Positions 1 to 9,333 of a stretch of 15,828 nt of DNA are shown piece after piece. The stretch lies in NCBI GenBank assembly GCA_002751075.1, contig NAOQ01000174.1, positions 21,937-37,764 on the forward strand, written 5' to 3'. Made by a program: the position numbers and the translations under genes. The notes under the pieces were generated by a model. That model did no database searches, was not told the origin of the DNA, and saw only the letters and a program-made list of their open reading frames with translations. The DNA comes from Ichthyophonus hoferi (Eukaryota > Opisthokonta > Ichthyosporea > Ichthyophonida > Ichthyophonidae). How positions within the stretch are numbered: position 1 is the stretch's first letter; the number at the start of each line of letters is the position of its first letter.

Positions 1-27
1 GATCTTGAGAAATCTGAAGCACTCTCA
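1..27 (-). CDS. SPT23/MGA2-like gene, possible next exon cut by window edge
   Basis: A candidate acceptor (CTACATCAG, minus strand) ends at 28. The following bases stay open in the phase required by the previous exon and read SESASDFSRS. Only nine codons are visible, so this rests on phase agreement and a plausible serine-rich linker. Confidence 0.3.
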
Positions 28-3000
28 CTGATGTAGGGATATTTTTAAAAATAAAATAATCGTGATCATTGGTTTAAAATTAATAGTCAACTTATCAATT
101 ATACATTAAATAATTATGAATTTAATACTATTTAATAGAATTTTTATTAGACGATAATCTAGCTGAGATATAAAAATTATGAGCGGACAGAGAAAATAAT
201 TGGTTTGTTAGTTATATGTATGCGGATATTTATAGGCAATATGGCATTATGCACCCACCTACCTACCTTCCTACCTATACATACATTATACAAGATGATC
301 TACTATATACTATACTATATACACATATACCTGCCTACCTACCTATACATAAAATATACACTATAGAATACTATATACATATATCTACCTACCTATACAT
401 AAAATATACAATATAGAATACTATATACATATATCTACCTATACATACAATATATAGTATACTATACCATATACACGTGTACCTACCTCCCACACTCAGT
501 ATCGTCTATTTTATTCATTAACGATTGCAAATTCTGCAAATTTATAAAATCCTTTGTAAAATTTCTTGTTGGAGTCGAGGGAGCCAAAAAATCCCAGGAA
601 TTCATACTAAGGGGATTTACTGTTTTTATTCCTCCAATAATATTTGTGTTAGTTCTAGGGGAGGATTTGGATTGACTGCCTGGAAAATCTATATTCTGTT
701 TAATTGGTGTTTGGGGTAGATTAATATTGCGGTCAGAAATTTGATAGGCTCGTCGGATCACTGATTTGTGATCATCCGTGATCATGATTGGAGGGGATAT
801 GGCTGTTGCTATCACATTATTGGCGTGGTCACGGAGGGTAAAACAGATACTATTGGTTTAGAGGGAGGGGGAGGAAGAGAGAGAGGGAGAGAGAGGGAGA
901 GAAAAATATCTTAATATGTATATATATACCCTTTAAGAAATGATTATGATCTATCTTATAATATATTACATTATATTATTCTATACTATCTTATATCATA
1001 TTACACTATATTATACTATAATATCTTATTTTATATTATATCCCATTATATCGTACCCTATATTAACCATCTAATAAAAGATCCGTAACTTCATACTTAA
1101 ATCCTATTGGCTCCTGGTGATGTCTACAGTAGCATGTGATTCGTGTAGGTAATATAGCATCACCAGTAGAAAATGGGGTATAGGGACGACAATTAAAAAG
1201 AAGGATCTTATTGGTATCATTATCACACTCCCGTAATTCCCCACCTGTGATTGAATGATGCATATTAGGCTAAGTAATTCGAATTTTAATTTAATTGGTT
1301 TACAAGTTAATGGTGGGCTAGTTTAATTAATATGTTATCAATATCTAATTAATATCTAATTAAAATACTAAGGCATGATGACTGATTAGCATGAATTCCT
1401 GAGTATTAATCTGATCTATAAATAATTTTGATATGATACTATAAGATAGAACGCAATATATAATACGACCAATAGATTCTGTTACACTGCACGCTAAAGT
1501 ATACGAGATGTAACATAATAATCAACTCAATCATTATTTAACTCATTACTTTACCTATGTTGTATATGTCGTTATACCTTAGAGTCTATGTATGCATTAT
1601 ACCATAATGCAATGTTTAGTTATTAGCAAGCTATCCTTAATTATTTAATTAAATATTAAATGGACAATTATATTTATAGTTGCTTTACCTATATTACACA
1701 TATAGCCTTATTTGGTGGTAATATAGATATCAGATCATAGCTTAATATAATACAAGATATATATAGGACATACCATTAGTGAATCATTAATAAATTATTA
1801 ATAATTAAATAATAACAACCACAGTTGTCTTGTCTATATACTACATGCATATATTTATAACCGTTTTTATAAATATATATAATGTAACATAACATAACAT
1901 AATATATAGTATAAAGTATACCCTTTGTAAATTGAACTCAGGGGGGGACCTACATTTAGGGTAGGGGTTTTTCCTCTTTCCTTTTGCTCTTAGCGTTCGT
2001 TTCCTTTCTCGTAATATGCATCTATTACATACTAATACTTGCTGTTTAAATAAATTGCTTTAATTGGTTAGTTGATGCTTTTAAAATGTGTTTCAAATGT
2101 ATTTAAAAATAGGTTAAAATGTAATTGGGTAATTGCATTTTAAATTTTTTTATTTAAATAATTAAAATTCAATTATAAAATTATTGGGGCTTTTGTATTT
2201 ATAAGGACGATGGAGTGGAAGGAAATTGGTACAAAGTAATTTTGTGAACTAGTTAATTAGTGTAACCAATGATAAGGTAGAGATAAATTTGCAATAGTAA
2301 TACCAATTTAGACAGACTTTGAATGCATTTTAAGATTATTAATATAATATATAGCATACACCATATACCGCATACTCTATACCATATACTATATATATAT
2401 TGAAAAGAATATAAATTAAGAAAAAAATAAATTAAATAAGAATCATTATTACCATGTAAAGAAAAATAAATAACATCCGTCTTGGGAAATTATCTTGCCA
2501 TATAAGACAAGTGTGCTTCTATAAAAATATTTCATGTGACCATCTAAGGCAAGTATATACCTATAAAAGGAGATTATATCTCCATATAAGTTAAATATAT
2601 ACATAAAAAAGAAAATTCTGTCACAATATAAGGCAAGTATATAGATGTAAAAGGAAAATATACCTTACTGGGATCTGATACACACATAACCTTAGCATCT
2701 AACCACAATATTTTGGTAGGGTCAGTAGAGGGAATCTGAGATAAATAAGTGACCTCCAATTAGATTACAATGTTAAGGGGAATAAAATTAGACTATGAAT
2801 ATGGTTGAATAGATAAAAATATTGACACTTGGTTATAAATTTAGGTATGTATGTGTATATATAAACAGGTGATAGTATCCAGAAGTATGAAAATAATATA
2901 ACTCAAGAATGAATGTAATTGAAGGAATGATAATGATAACTATACTATTGATATATATTATATTATATGTAACCATACATACTATACCTTATGTTTACCC

Positions 3001-4596
3001 TGTTTTTTCGCAGCACATATGTGAGGTAATGCCAGACACTCCCATCCAGTGACGTAACTATGATCGGGATAGACCAATTGAAGACATAGATTAATTTGCG
3101 TTTCCACTCTACTTCTAGCTCCCTCTATTGGCATACCTAGTACACGTAACTAGGATAGAGAAAGTGAGAGGGAAGGAGAGGGTGATAAATACATAGGTAG
3201 CTAGATATATAATGATATGATATAATATAATATAATATAATATATTTTAATACAATATAATATAACATAATATAATATAATACAGCAATATATAATACAA
3301 TAATATATTAAAATAAAATATAATTCAAGGCACAAATACAATACAATATATCATATTATAATATCATATTATATTATAATACTATAATAGAATACTAGAC
3401 TATAATACTAATATTACACTATAATACTATACCATATACTCTGTATATATTACCTCTATATCTTTAGTTTCGTTCTGTCCTTCCCACCACGTGCCTATCT
3501 CATCAGCACTACTATCTTCCACTGATGATTGACTAATTAAATCCTGTATATCGTATTGGTTGATGTTAATTACTAACTTGTTGTATATATATATATGCCA
3601 TTGCAATGAAATCATTAAATATTAAATATTAAAGAAGCAATATATGCTGTATATATAATATAATGTAATAAATATGTAAACATGGATTTATATTTATTAT
3701 TGGAAAACAAATTGACAATCATTTTAATTTGATATTTTTATGTATATACATGTATATTAGTAGTATTCAATAATCAGATAATTAATATGTATATCCTTAT
3801 GCTAGATATGGTAATATCAAGAAACTCTATGCACTGATACTGAAATTAATTACCGATTATTTAACCATATCTCCTAAGTAATATTAATAATTCGCAATCA
3901 TTATGTTTTATATGGGTGTATTCTTAATTATTTTGTATGTACAATTATACCTTATGCCTCTTGTAGTTGAGTGGATTCTCTATATATATTCCATATAGGG
4001 TGATACTAATTAGCCTATATAGAGTAAAATAATTAATCCTCATATGGTAATTGTAATAAGCTTATATTAGTGTAACAATAATTTGTTCACATAGGGCAAC
4101 AATAATTAATTCATACAGGGCAATGATAATTAATTCGCATGGGGTAACAATCATTAGTTCATATAAGATAACAATTAGTCCGTACAGGGTAATACTAATT
4201 AATCCGTATAAGATAATAATAATCAGTTCATACCCGGTAACAATAATTAGTCTATATATAATAACAATAATTAGTCCATATAAGGCTGTCGTAACTAATC
4301 TACGTATGAAAATATATTATTTATGATTGGGGATGGAATCAGTCTAAAATACTGGCACTGTAAATCAAGTGTGAAACAAAAAACAAGTAGTGGAAATTAT
4401 TATATTTTAAAAAGAAAATAAATAAATATTTGAAATGTTTGTATATAGTAATTATATAGATTTCAAAAAAGTGCTCGAGATATTTGTATATACAAATTAT
4501 TATTACATTTACTACATGGAACTCAACCATAATACAATACAGTGTACTTACATTGCATGTTGGCATCAAGGTGTGATAGTCAAGATCAAAGTTCAT
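1..4596 (-). CDS. SPT23/MGA2: SPT23/MGA2-like IPT/ankyrin transcription factor, multi-exon, 3' part outside window
   Basis: Minus-strand gene assembled from at least six well-supported exons plus a tentative first and last exon (listed separately). Read in order with matching phases, the exons give the conserved N-terminal half of fungal Spt23/Mga2 proteins: GARSRVETQINLCLQLV, then ILWLDAKVMCVSDPSK, a CNRC motif with a basic RERKRTLRAKGKRK stretch, STGDAILPTRITCYCRHH, and FTLRDHANNVIATAI leading into SPPIMITDDHKS. In yeast these proteins are made as endoplasmic-reticulum-anchored precursors. They are released by ubiquitin-dependent processing and activate the OLE1 fatty-acid desaturase; that role is known for the family, not shown here. 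The IPT/TIG domain, ankyrin repeats and C-terminal membrane segment should lie left of position 1. All introns are GT-AG and AT-rich, about 250 to 710 bases. Family assignment is firm; the N terminus is uncertain. Confidence 0.9.
331..460. repeat. 50-base tandem repeat, about three copies
   Basis: A unit containing CCTACCTATACAT followed by AAAATATACA and ATAGAATACTATATACATAT repeats with a 50-base period (CCTACCTATACAT at 338 and 388). A third, shortened copy begins near 438. It lies in the intron after the exon at 487-849. The plus-strand open frame across it is a by-product of the repeat. Confidence 0.8.
487..849 (-). CDS. SPT23/MGA2-like gene, SPPIMITDDHKS exon
   Basis: Three hundred and sixty-three bases, after a very strong pyrimidine tract and acceptor CCAATAG, ending at donor GTAGGT in phase 2. 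It encodes FTLRDHANNVIATAI, then SPPIMITDDHKS, a hallmark of Spt23/Mga2 proteins. About 90 residues of low-conservation linker follow, rich in Asn, Ser, Thr and Pro and containing the motif MNSWDFLAPSTPTRNF. An ATG at 815 is internal to the conserved motif and is not a start. Confidence 0.9.
850..905. repeat. GA-rich tract, pyrimidine tract of intron 3' end on minus strand
   Basis: About 45 bases of almost pure G and A on the plus strand (GGGAGAGAGA-type). Read on the minus strand this is a long (CT)n polypyrimidine tract immediately before acceptor CCAATAG of the exon at 487-849, so it is probably under splicing selection as well as being a simple repeat. Confidence 0.7.
950..1050. repeat. 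ATATT-type low-complexity repeat in intron
   Basis: Degenerate repeats of TTATATTA and related words fill the intron between the exons at 1097-1244 and 487-849. No coding or RNA feature is seen here. Confidence 0.6.
1097..1244 (-). CDS. SPT23/MGA2-like gene, CYCRHH exon
   Basis: One hundred and forty-eight bases, from acceptor ATCACAG (entering phase 1) to donor GTATGA (leaving in phase 2). The peptide contains ILLFNCRPYTPFSTG, DAILPTRITCYCRHH and QEPIGF, the strongest family signature in the window. The chosen donor joins GF to an asparagine codon and ICFTLRD of the next exon, restoring the canonical order. Reading past the donor gives a TDLLLDG tail that I reject as intron. Confidence 0.9.
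1954..2041 (-). CDS. SPT23/MGA2-like gene, CxxC and basic RERKR exon
   Basis: Eighty-eight bases, starting in phase 0 after acceptor AAACAG and ending in phase 1 at donor GTAGGT. It encodes QVLVCNRCILRERKR followed by a lysine/arginine-rich tail, the family's CxxC plus basic stretch, which may act in DNA binding or nuclear import. It has no ATG and is too short to stand out as an open frame. The split cysteine codon at the donor (T|GT) is completed by the next exon. Confidence 0.85.
2664..2735 (-). CDS. SPT23/MGA2-like gene, LDAKVMCVSDPSK exon
   Basis: Twenty-four codons, phase 0 at both ends, between acceptor TTATCTCAG and donor GTATAT. The peptide IPSTDPTKILWLDAKVMC then VSDPSK matches the family segment in which a short beta strand carries a conserved cysteine before the CxxC motif. 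The flanking AT-rich open frame outside these boundaries is intron. Confidence 0.85.
2988..3149 (-). CDS. SPT23/MGA2-like gene, GARSRVETQ domain exon
   Basis: Fifty-four codons, phase 0 at both ends. The acceptor TCCTAG follows a long pyrimidine tract, and the donor is GTATAG. The peptide starts LRVLGMPIEGARSRVETQ and continues with a hydrophobic strand and an ALPH segment ending in KKQGKHK. This corresponds to the yeast motif G-LP-x-SRVE-x-Q and the following leucine-proline segment. An alternative donor (GTAAAC, 8 bases earlier) would shift the phase and not fit the next exon. Confidence 0.85.
3190..3445. repeat. ATAAT pentanucleotide-type microsatellite in intron
   Basis: A long run built on ATAAT/TATAA words, with clean stretches such as three consecutive TATAA units near 3223-3240 and degraded copies to about 3445. 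It fills most of the intron between the exons at 3454-3543 and 2988-3149. Confidence 0.7.
3454..3543 (-). CDS. SPT23/MGA2-like gene, acidic linker exon
   Basis: Thirty codons, phase 0 at both ends, between an acceptor (ATATACAG) and a donor (GTAATA). The peptide is acidic and serine-rich (SVEDSSADEIGTWWEG, then NETKDIE) and runs directly into LRVLGMP of the next exon, as in the family where a variable acidic region precedes the conserved G-x-P motif. The frame extends upstream through AT-rich DNA to another ATG, but that extension reads as intron-type IYIYN sequence and I reject it. Confidence 0.75.
3951..3977 (-). CDS. SPT23/MGA2-like gene, very tentative 27-base micro-exon
   Basis: Nine codons (NPLNYKRHK) are flanked on the minus strand by an AG and a GTATAA donor and would keep phase 0 between candidate exon 1 and the firm exon at 3454-3543. 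As I remember it, yeast Mga2 has an NPLDYLK-like segment before its conserved domain, so the match is suggestive. The segment is short enough to be chance. Confidence 0.15.
4002..4310. repeat. 24-base minisatellite, about 13 degenerate copies
   Basis: Copies follow the consensus AACAATAATTAGTCCATATA plus AGGT, head to tail, with 24-base spacing across most of the block and occasional 21, 23 or 25-base units. Conserved parts are the AATAATTA core and the CATA after it. Because the period is a multiple of three, one plus-strand frame stays open and reads as an eight-residue repeat of the type TIISPYK-I. It lies between candidate exon 1 and the first firm exon of the minus-strand gene, so it is most likely intronic. 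Confidence 0.85.
4552..4596 (-). CDS. SPT23/MGA2-like gene, candidate exon 1
   Basis: A 15-codon open segment starting at an ATG (residues MNFDLDYHTLMPTCN) ends exactly at a consensus donor GTAAGT, in phase 0. An in-frame stop lies 9 bases before the ATG, and two ATTGG boxes lie about 45 and 107 bases upstream, as expected near a 5' end. The acidic, aromatic-rich peptide would suit an activator N terminus but is not diagnostic. The phase agrees with the next firm exon (3454-3543). It could instead be chance, with the true start elsewhere between 3544 and 4700. Confidence 0.42.
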
Positions 4597-4720
4597 CTTA
4601 TTCTAAGCCAATATTTGGAGGCGATAAATTTATTCGAACCAATAACTGAAAGCTCCATGCAAAGTCTATCTAACAAATGATTCGTTATTTTCACTTGAAA
4701 CCAATAGAAAACAAGAAAAT
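4597..4720 (-). promoter_or_regulatory. ATTGG (CCAAT) boxes upstream of the SPT23/MGA2-like gene
   Basis: On the minus strand, ATTGG occurs at 4639-4643 and 4701-4705, just upstream of the candidate start at 4596. CCAAT boxes in either orientation bind the heterotrimeric NF-Y/HAP complex in fungi. The same boxes flank both oxidoreductase genes in this window, which makes them more believable here. Confidence 0.35.
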
Positions 4721-5017
4721 ATTACTATAAAAAGTAATACTGTCTTGAAATACTAAACCCTGGTTTTCAATTATTTTAAATGGATTTATATTTGCTTGCT
4801 AGCATTTCGTTCCGAGGTATTATTATTATTAAGCCTATAAGACTTATCTCCAAGTCATTTCTCTCTTTATCTTGATTCTTCCTCTTTCGTAAGCTATCGT
4901 ATTGTGATGTCATAAAGTGAGTTGGTTGGACAAATATAATTTAAGCGGTAAAAATGTAACGATAAAATCATCTAATGTCTGCCGGTTCTGTTTAGGGAAC
5001 CTGGCCTAGGATGGCAA

Positions 5018-5036
5018 AATAATAATAATAATAATA

Positions 5037-5090
<54 letters not shown>

Positions 5091-5113
5091 GAATAAGAAT
5101 ATAATAATAATAA

Positions 5114-5156
<43 letters not shown>
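5018..5156. repeat. AAT trinucleotide microsatellite with inverted ATT end
   Basis: About 35 AAT/ATA units with small interruptions (AAG and single-base slips), switching at about 5138 into ATT units so that the right end is self-complementary. The minus-strand open frame here (poly-Ile/Leu) is an artefact of the repeat. Confidence 0.95.
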
Positions 5157-5326
5157 AATTGCTTCTAGTATTGTAGCCTAATATGATATAGTGCTTGTTT
5201 AACAGACAAAACAAACTAAGATCTATTGAATAAAAACTAATGTAATATCCGTTGGGGTTAAAATATTTTTGGGGTACTGTTTAGCGGACGTTTGTATATA
5301 ATACACGAGATTTGGTTTATAATGAA

Positions 5327-5349
5327 TATATATATATATATATATATAA
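5327..5349. repeat. TA dinucleotide repeat
   Basis: About 11 uninterrupted AT units. Confidence 0.9.
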
Positions 5350-5469
5350 TCAAGATAATGTGTTTAAATGTGTCTTTTATAGCTTTAGAGCCTAAAACTC
5401 GAATTGCATGCAATCTAACTCACCCGAAAAATAAAATATAAAGCTATTAAATCTAAACCTCACAATCCC

Positions 5470-5500
5470 TTTTTTTTTTTTTTTTGTTAAAAAAAAAAAA
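5470..5500. repeat. dT16-GTT-dA12 inverted homopolymer
   Basis: Sixteen T, then GTT, then twelve A form a near-perfect hairpin with a three-base loop. It could be two joined poly(A) tails of retroposed sequences in opposite orientation or a slippage product; nothing at its edges decides. Confidence 0.8.
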
Positions 5501-7310
5501 CCTTAACCATATCCCATCCCCAACAACGCAACTGATGCTTTTTTTGAATTGCTAGTGGTATTATGTCGTTTGTTTATCATTAAACGTGTCAGAATAGTGG
5601 ATAGCGCGTGCATATCTGTGTATGGGTATGTACCAGTGCTTTGTGATATGATCGGTATGTGCATACCAAATAGAAATTGATAGATGCCGTGAGAACAACT
5701 TTTCAGTATACAAAAACCATAACAACTAATATTTTTGAATAGTATGCCTGCAGTATATAATTTAGTCTTGAGTGGTAATATTTCAGAAGGGCTGTGTAGG
5801 TATAACCTGGAATATATTACTCCACGAGCCGACTATCACGTGGTATATGTAGTTGTGTCTAACTTTTCAATAGAAAATACTTCTATAGTCTAACTTTTTA
5901 CAGTATAAATGGCTTTTGCTTAAAATTATTGGCACCTCCTTTGTAGAATATTTTCAGCTGGTAATAAAAGTATACTACGGACATTCTAAAAACCATAATC
6001 ATAAATAAATAATTGCAGCCGACCATGTATGTCAGGTTGACCAATCATAAACGAAAATCCCAAACCAGAGTTGGGGTAATTTGTATTATTCTTTTTATAA
6101 GGGAGTAATTGATATTAAGCCAGAATATCGATCTATTAGGATACAAATAAATAAAATTTGAGCTACATGGACACTTATACCTGGGTAATTAAAGTAACTA
6201 AGTATCAATTCAGTAAAATTTTGACATGCGGAATTAGAATAGTACGTTTATTTATTAGTGTGGTAATTGAATGCTGGCTGTCAATTTGGGTCAGGACGGG
6301 AAAAACACAAACTATACGATTGACATCTCTAAATCTATATTGCCTCTGAGCCATACTGAATAATCAAGTGCAATCTTGAAAATTCAAATGTTCTTTTATT
6401 GTACCCTATAGTCAATATTTTTCATTTTCACTTTTGATTATCCATAAAATTGCTGGTAAAGGGCGTACCAAATAAAACTATTATAAAGGTTTTTTAGCTT
6501 GAAGTTTTATTGATTAGGGCTAGAACTTCTTTGCTCAACCAAGATTGGAATGTTACCTTTTTCACTGTTAGAATTTTGAATTTTAGATTCGTAAACCAAT
6601 ATATACAATAGAATGGAAAATGAAAAACTTTTATAAATTCATTGTAATTACTTAATTGGTCATGTACTCATCATAGACATGGGTGTTTAAAAGTTTAACA
6701 ATTACTACTTTCTTTTTAAAATAACCATCAGTGCATCTTAATTGTCATACATTCCAACATGAAGTATTTCATTTCTTATCAATGTTGCTAAAATTTTGCA
6801 TAACTAGGTGTTGGAGCCAACATCTTTTCTGTACTTTGATGATATATATTTTCCTATGATTGCTATGATATTCACTTAATTAATACGCACATAAATGCGT
6901 TCTCCTAAGCTAACTTGGTAGACAAAATTATAAGATGAATTTATTTTGCATGCCTTTCACAATTAAGGCATTTCATAAGTAGGTGTCAAATCTATACAAT
7001 ATACTAATCAAAATTACATCTTAAAATTTCCCACACGCACTATTACATTGCAAATTCAATATAAAAATATGTAAGTTAAAATCATCTGCAGTAAATTAGA
7101 AATTTTACTCATAAAAAGGAACGTCAAATTTTTTGGAAGGGATTTTCTATTTTACACTTAATATACAGGTTGGATCGGATATTTTTCAGTTCAAATGCAC
7201 TTGAATCATCCTACCATACTTTTTCTTTTTTTTAATCTTTTCATGAGAAGCATCAAATGCTGTTGTGGTAAAATTCAATGCGTGTATTATGTTCGACAAA
7301 GAATGTGTCG

Positions 7311-7423
7311 GAAATAAGTAGAGACCGGTTTGTTCCCTGTTACCTATATCCATTTAGAACTAAGGGGATACCGAATTAAGGGGCGTTTTAATGTGTACCC
7401 TCCTAGCATACACGAGGAACAGA
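7311..7423 (+). repeat. Dispersed repeat, copy 1
   Basis: This block aligns in the same orientation with 11547-11656. Shared words include GAAATAAGTA, ACCTATATCCATTTA, CTAAG or TTAAG followed by GG, GCTTTAA/GTTTTAA, and ACAGATA at the right end, with roughly three quarters of positions matching by eye. It is richer in G and C than its surroundings. I see no terminal inverted repeats or coding capacity, so its class (solo terminal repeat, MITE or SINE-like) is open. Confidence 0.7.
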
Positions 7424-8774
7424 TAGGCCAAAATAAATTTTATTATTAAAACAAGTCAGCAGAGGCTGAAGAGTAGCTAGGCCCATAATGTTGATAAAGC
7501 TAGGAGAGCGCAGTAATTTAACCGAATATTCATTTTTCTAACCGAATGAATTCTCTCTAACTGTGGCTCTCAGAGGTATATCCCTCAGATCTGAGGTGTA
7601 AAAACAACTCTGAAATGCCTTTTTTTTTTCAACACTTAAAAGGTTTTAGTATGACAAAGTAAAATAAAAAATAGAATAATATACTTAGTTAGCAGTGTAG
7701 AATTTTAAGCCATGACTGTGATTTAACTCGGACTAGGGAAAACTCTCTGCGTCGAACACTTGGAATTCTTGTGAGCCACTCCCTTAACACAAACTCCGAC
7801 ATGTCCTAAACCATCTTTTTTTTCAAGTGTATTTATTACTTAACATTACACTGTAATCTACTATATTAGTGTCTATATTACCTTATACTGTATTGTATTG
7901 TACTATAATATAGTGTATTTATTACTTTATATTGCATTATAGTGTAATGCTTTACATGGTGTCATATTATATTGTACGATACTATGGTGTCACAACTGTC
8001 GACTAGTTAATTGTCGCCCGGATATTACTAAAACCATTAAAATACACCAATAAAAACAGTAATATACACAACCTTTCATAATTTTTTTCCCATCTCTATC
8101 TTAGCCAATCAACAGTAGTCATGAAACACGGTCACCATTTTAGCCCAAAAGTGTAGTCATGCTGTCAAATAGAGTCGCAACAACCAACTGGGCCTATTAT
8201 ATTATACTATATTATAAGAGTACTTGAAAAGGTTTTAACACGAGAAAATTATTATGTTTAATTACCGATGTAATAATGTGAAATATAACTGAAAATATGT
8301 GTTCATGGATAAACAACAAAACATTTTAACTATTTTTTTGAAAGCAAAAAATATTATTTCGAAATTCAGTCTCTGGCAATGGGTTGCAAAGTACACAAAT
8401 AGTGTGTGATTTCCCTACTAATTATCATAGTATGTAACAAAATTGAATTTGCAACTATTAACTTAGCCATATAGAAAAAATATTATGAGTTGCAAAAGGT
8501 ATCAATATAATATTGATTTCTATTAAATTCTTAATAATAAGGATGCAATTGGTTTAGTGTAAAAGCCTCTCATCCTAAAAGTGGTCACAGATTTGCAGCA
8601 AAATCTAAATTGAAGTAGGATTAAAATACATATTAGATTTCAAGATTTCCAATATTCTTTATATCATAATTAAGTTTGTAACTATTTTACAGTTCGTAAT
8701 GTTTGAATCTATCAGATGATTAAATTCTTACCCGCTTTTATAGATAGATAAACATATATAAGGGCATATAGATA
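7424..8774. other. Intergenic stretch with possible degraded repeat material
   Basis: 7424-7810 is less AT-rich than its neighbours and contains a short direct repeat of CTAACCGAAT/TTAACCGAAT (about 7520 and 7540). It may be the body of the element whose edge is the repeat at 7311. 7850-7990 is a degenerate TATATTGTA/TATAGTGTA repeat field. CCAAT words occur at about 8048 and 8105 with no clear gene following closely. No coding region is supported. Confidence 0.4.
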
Positions 8775-9017
8775 GTGTTACGACCAGAACTTCTAATCAA
8801 AAATTACAATCAAGGATTTCTAATTACTAATACTATTGATATTGAAAAAACATTTACCTCTGTTGATACTGTAGACTCCAAAAGCCTTAGAATTGGAGTA
8901 AACGCAACAGAAGAGACATCAATCAATATCCAACGAAACGAATACGACCTTAAGAATCAACCCCAAACGAGTGAAGAAGCTTTGACTCTACGAATCACCC
9001 CAGCAGATCTGATTTGA
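8775..9017 (+). other. Unassigned open segment, possible exon or gene remnant
   Basis: An 80-codon open frame beginning at a GTG, with an in-frame stop two codons upstream, and ending at TGA. Its composition is unlike the AT-repeat frames around it: polar, with acidic clusters and few Ile/Tyr runs (segments include DIEKTFTSVDTVDSKSL and NATEETSINIQRNEYDL). It has no ATG at its start, so if real it would be an internal or last exon; a TATAG precedes it. I recognise no family. A relic of a mobile element is equally possible. Confidence 0.25.
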
Positions 9018-9162
9018 ACCAAGTCAGTTTCTTTTCTTAACAGATAGATATACAGATAGATGGGTTGAAGGGATAGCTAGCTTTACTGGTCGGGGTGTGG
9101 GTATATTTAAGCAGCTCTAGATGCTGGGAATGTGAGATAACTGGAATCTATAATGGGACATA

Positions 9163-9333
9163 ATGAGCTCTGTCAGAAAAAATGGTATTGCTAATTATAA
9201 ATCTGACTTAGATGGAAATGATATGAAGAAATCATTAGAAAAAGAAATATTTATTGAATTTGGATATTTCTTTGCTGACTTGATACAATTGCAAATATTA
9301 GTGTTTGCATACAATGGTTTGGTTTATACATAA
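9163..9333 (+). other. Unassigned 56-residue open frame
   Basis: This frame starts at an ATG and ends at TAA. The first half is charged (SDLDGNDMKKSLEKEIFIEF) and the second half is hydrophobic (FFADLIQLQILVFAYNGLV), which could be a short membrane segment. It follows the open segment at 8775-9017 by 145 bases on the same strand and in the same non-repetitive island, so the two may belong together. No family is recognised and chance is quite possible. Confidence 0.2.

Larger units (their letters stand above)
4721..7310. other. Gene-poor AT-rich intergenic stretch
   Basis: Apart from the microsatellites listed separately I recognise no gene. Two short plus-strand frames look less repetitive than their surroundings. 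One is 5744-5893 (49 residues, ATG start, containing RYNLEYITPRADYHVVYVVV). The other starts at ATG 6167 and ends at 6349 (60 residues, containing VVIECWLSIWVRTGK). Neither shows a family motif. Words related to AAAGGTTTTTTAG and AGTTTTAT near 6485 recur near 10085, possibly traces of an old repeat family. Confidence 0.5.

Noticed and set aside
216-416. A 66-residue plus-strand open frame rich in Tyr, Ile and Pro.
   Set aside because: It reads through the 50-base tandem repeat and neighbouring AT repeats inside an intron.
483-815. A stand-alone 110-residue minus-strand protein starting at 815.
   Set aside because: The ATG falls inside a motif preceded in frame by FTLRDHANNV. The segment is an internal exon (487-849) of the SPT23/MGA2-like gene.
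2574-2759. A 61-residue minus-strand protein as a whole.
   Set aside because: Only the central 24 codons (2664-2735) are exon; both ends are AT-rich intron sequence outside good splice sites.
4123-4326. A 67-residue plus-strand repeat protein.
   Set aside because: It is produced by the 24-base minisatellite; no independent evidence of coding.
4972-5214. An 80-residue minus-strand open frame.
   Set aside because: Most of it is poly-Ile/Leu made by the AAT microsatellite.
8990-9025. A tRNA-like GGTTCAAATC box on the minus strand.
   Set aside because: The flanking bases do not form a T stem, and no cloverleaf or acceptor stem is visible.
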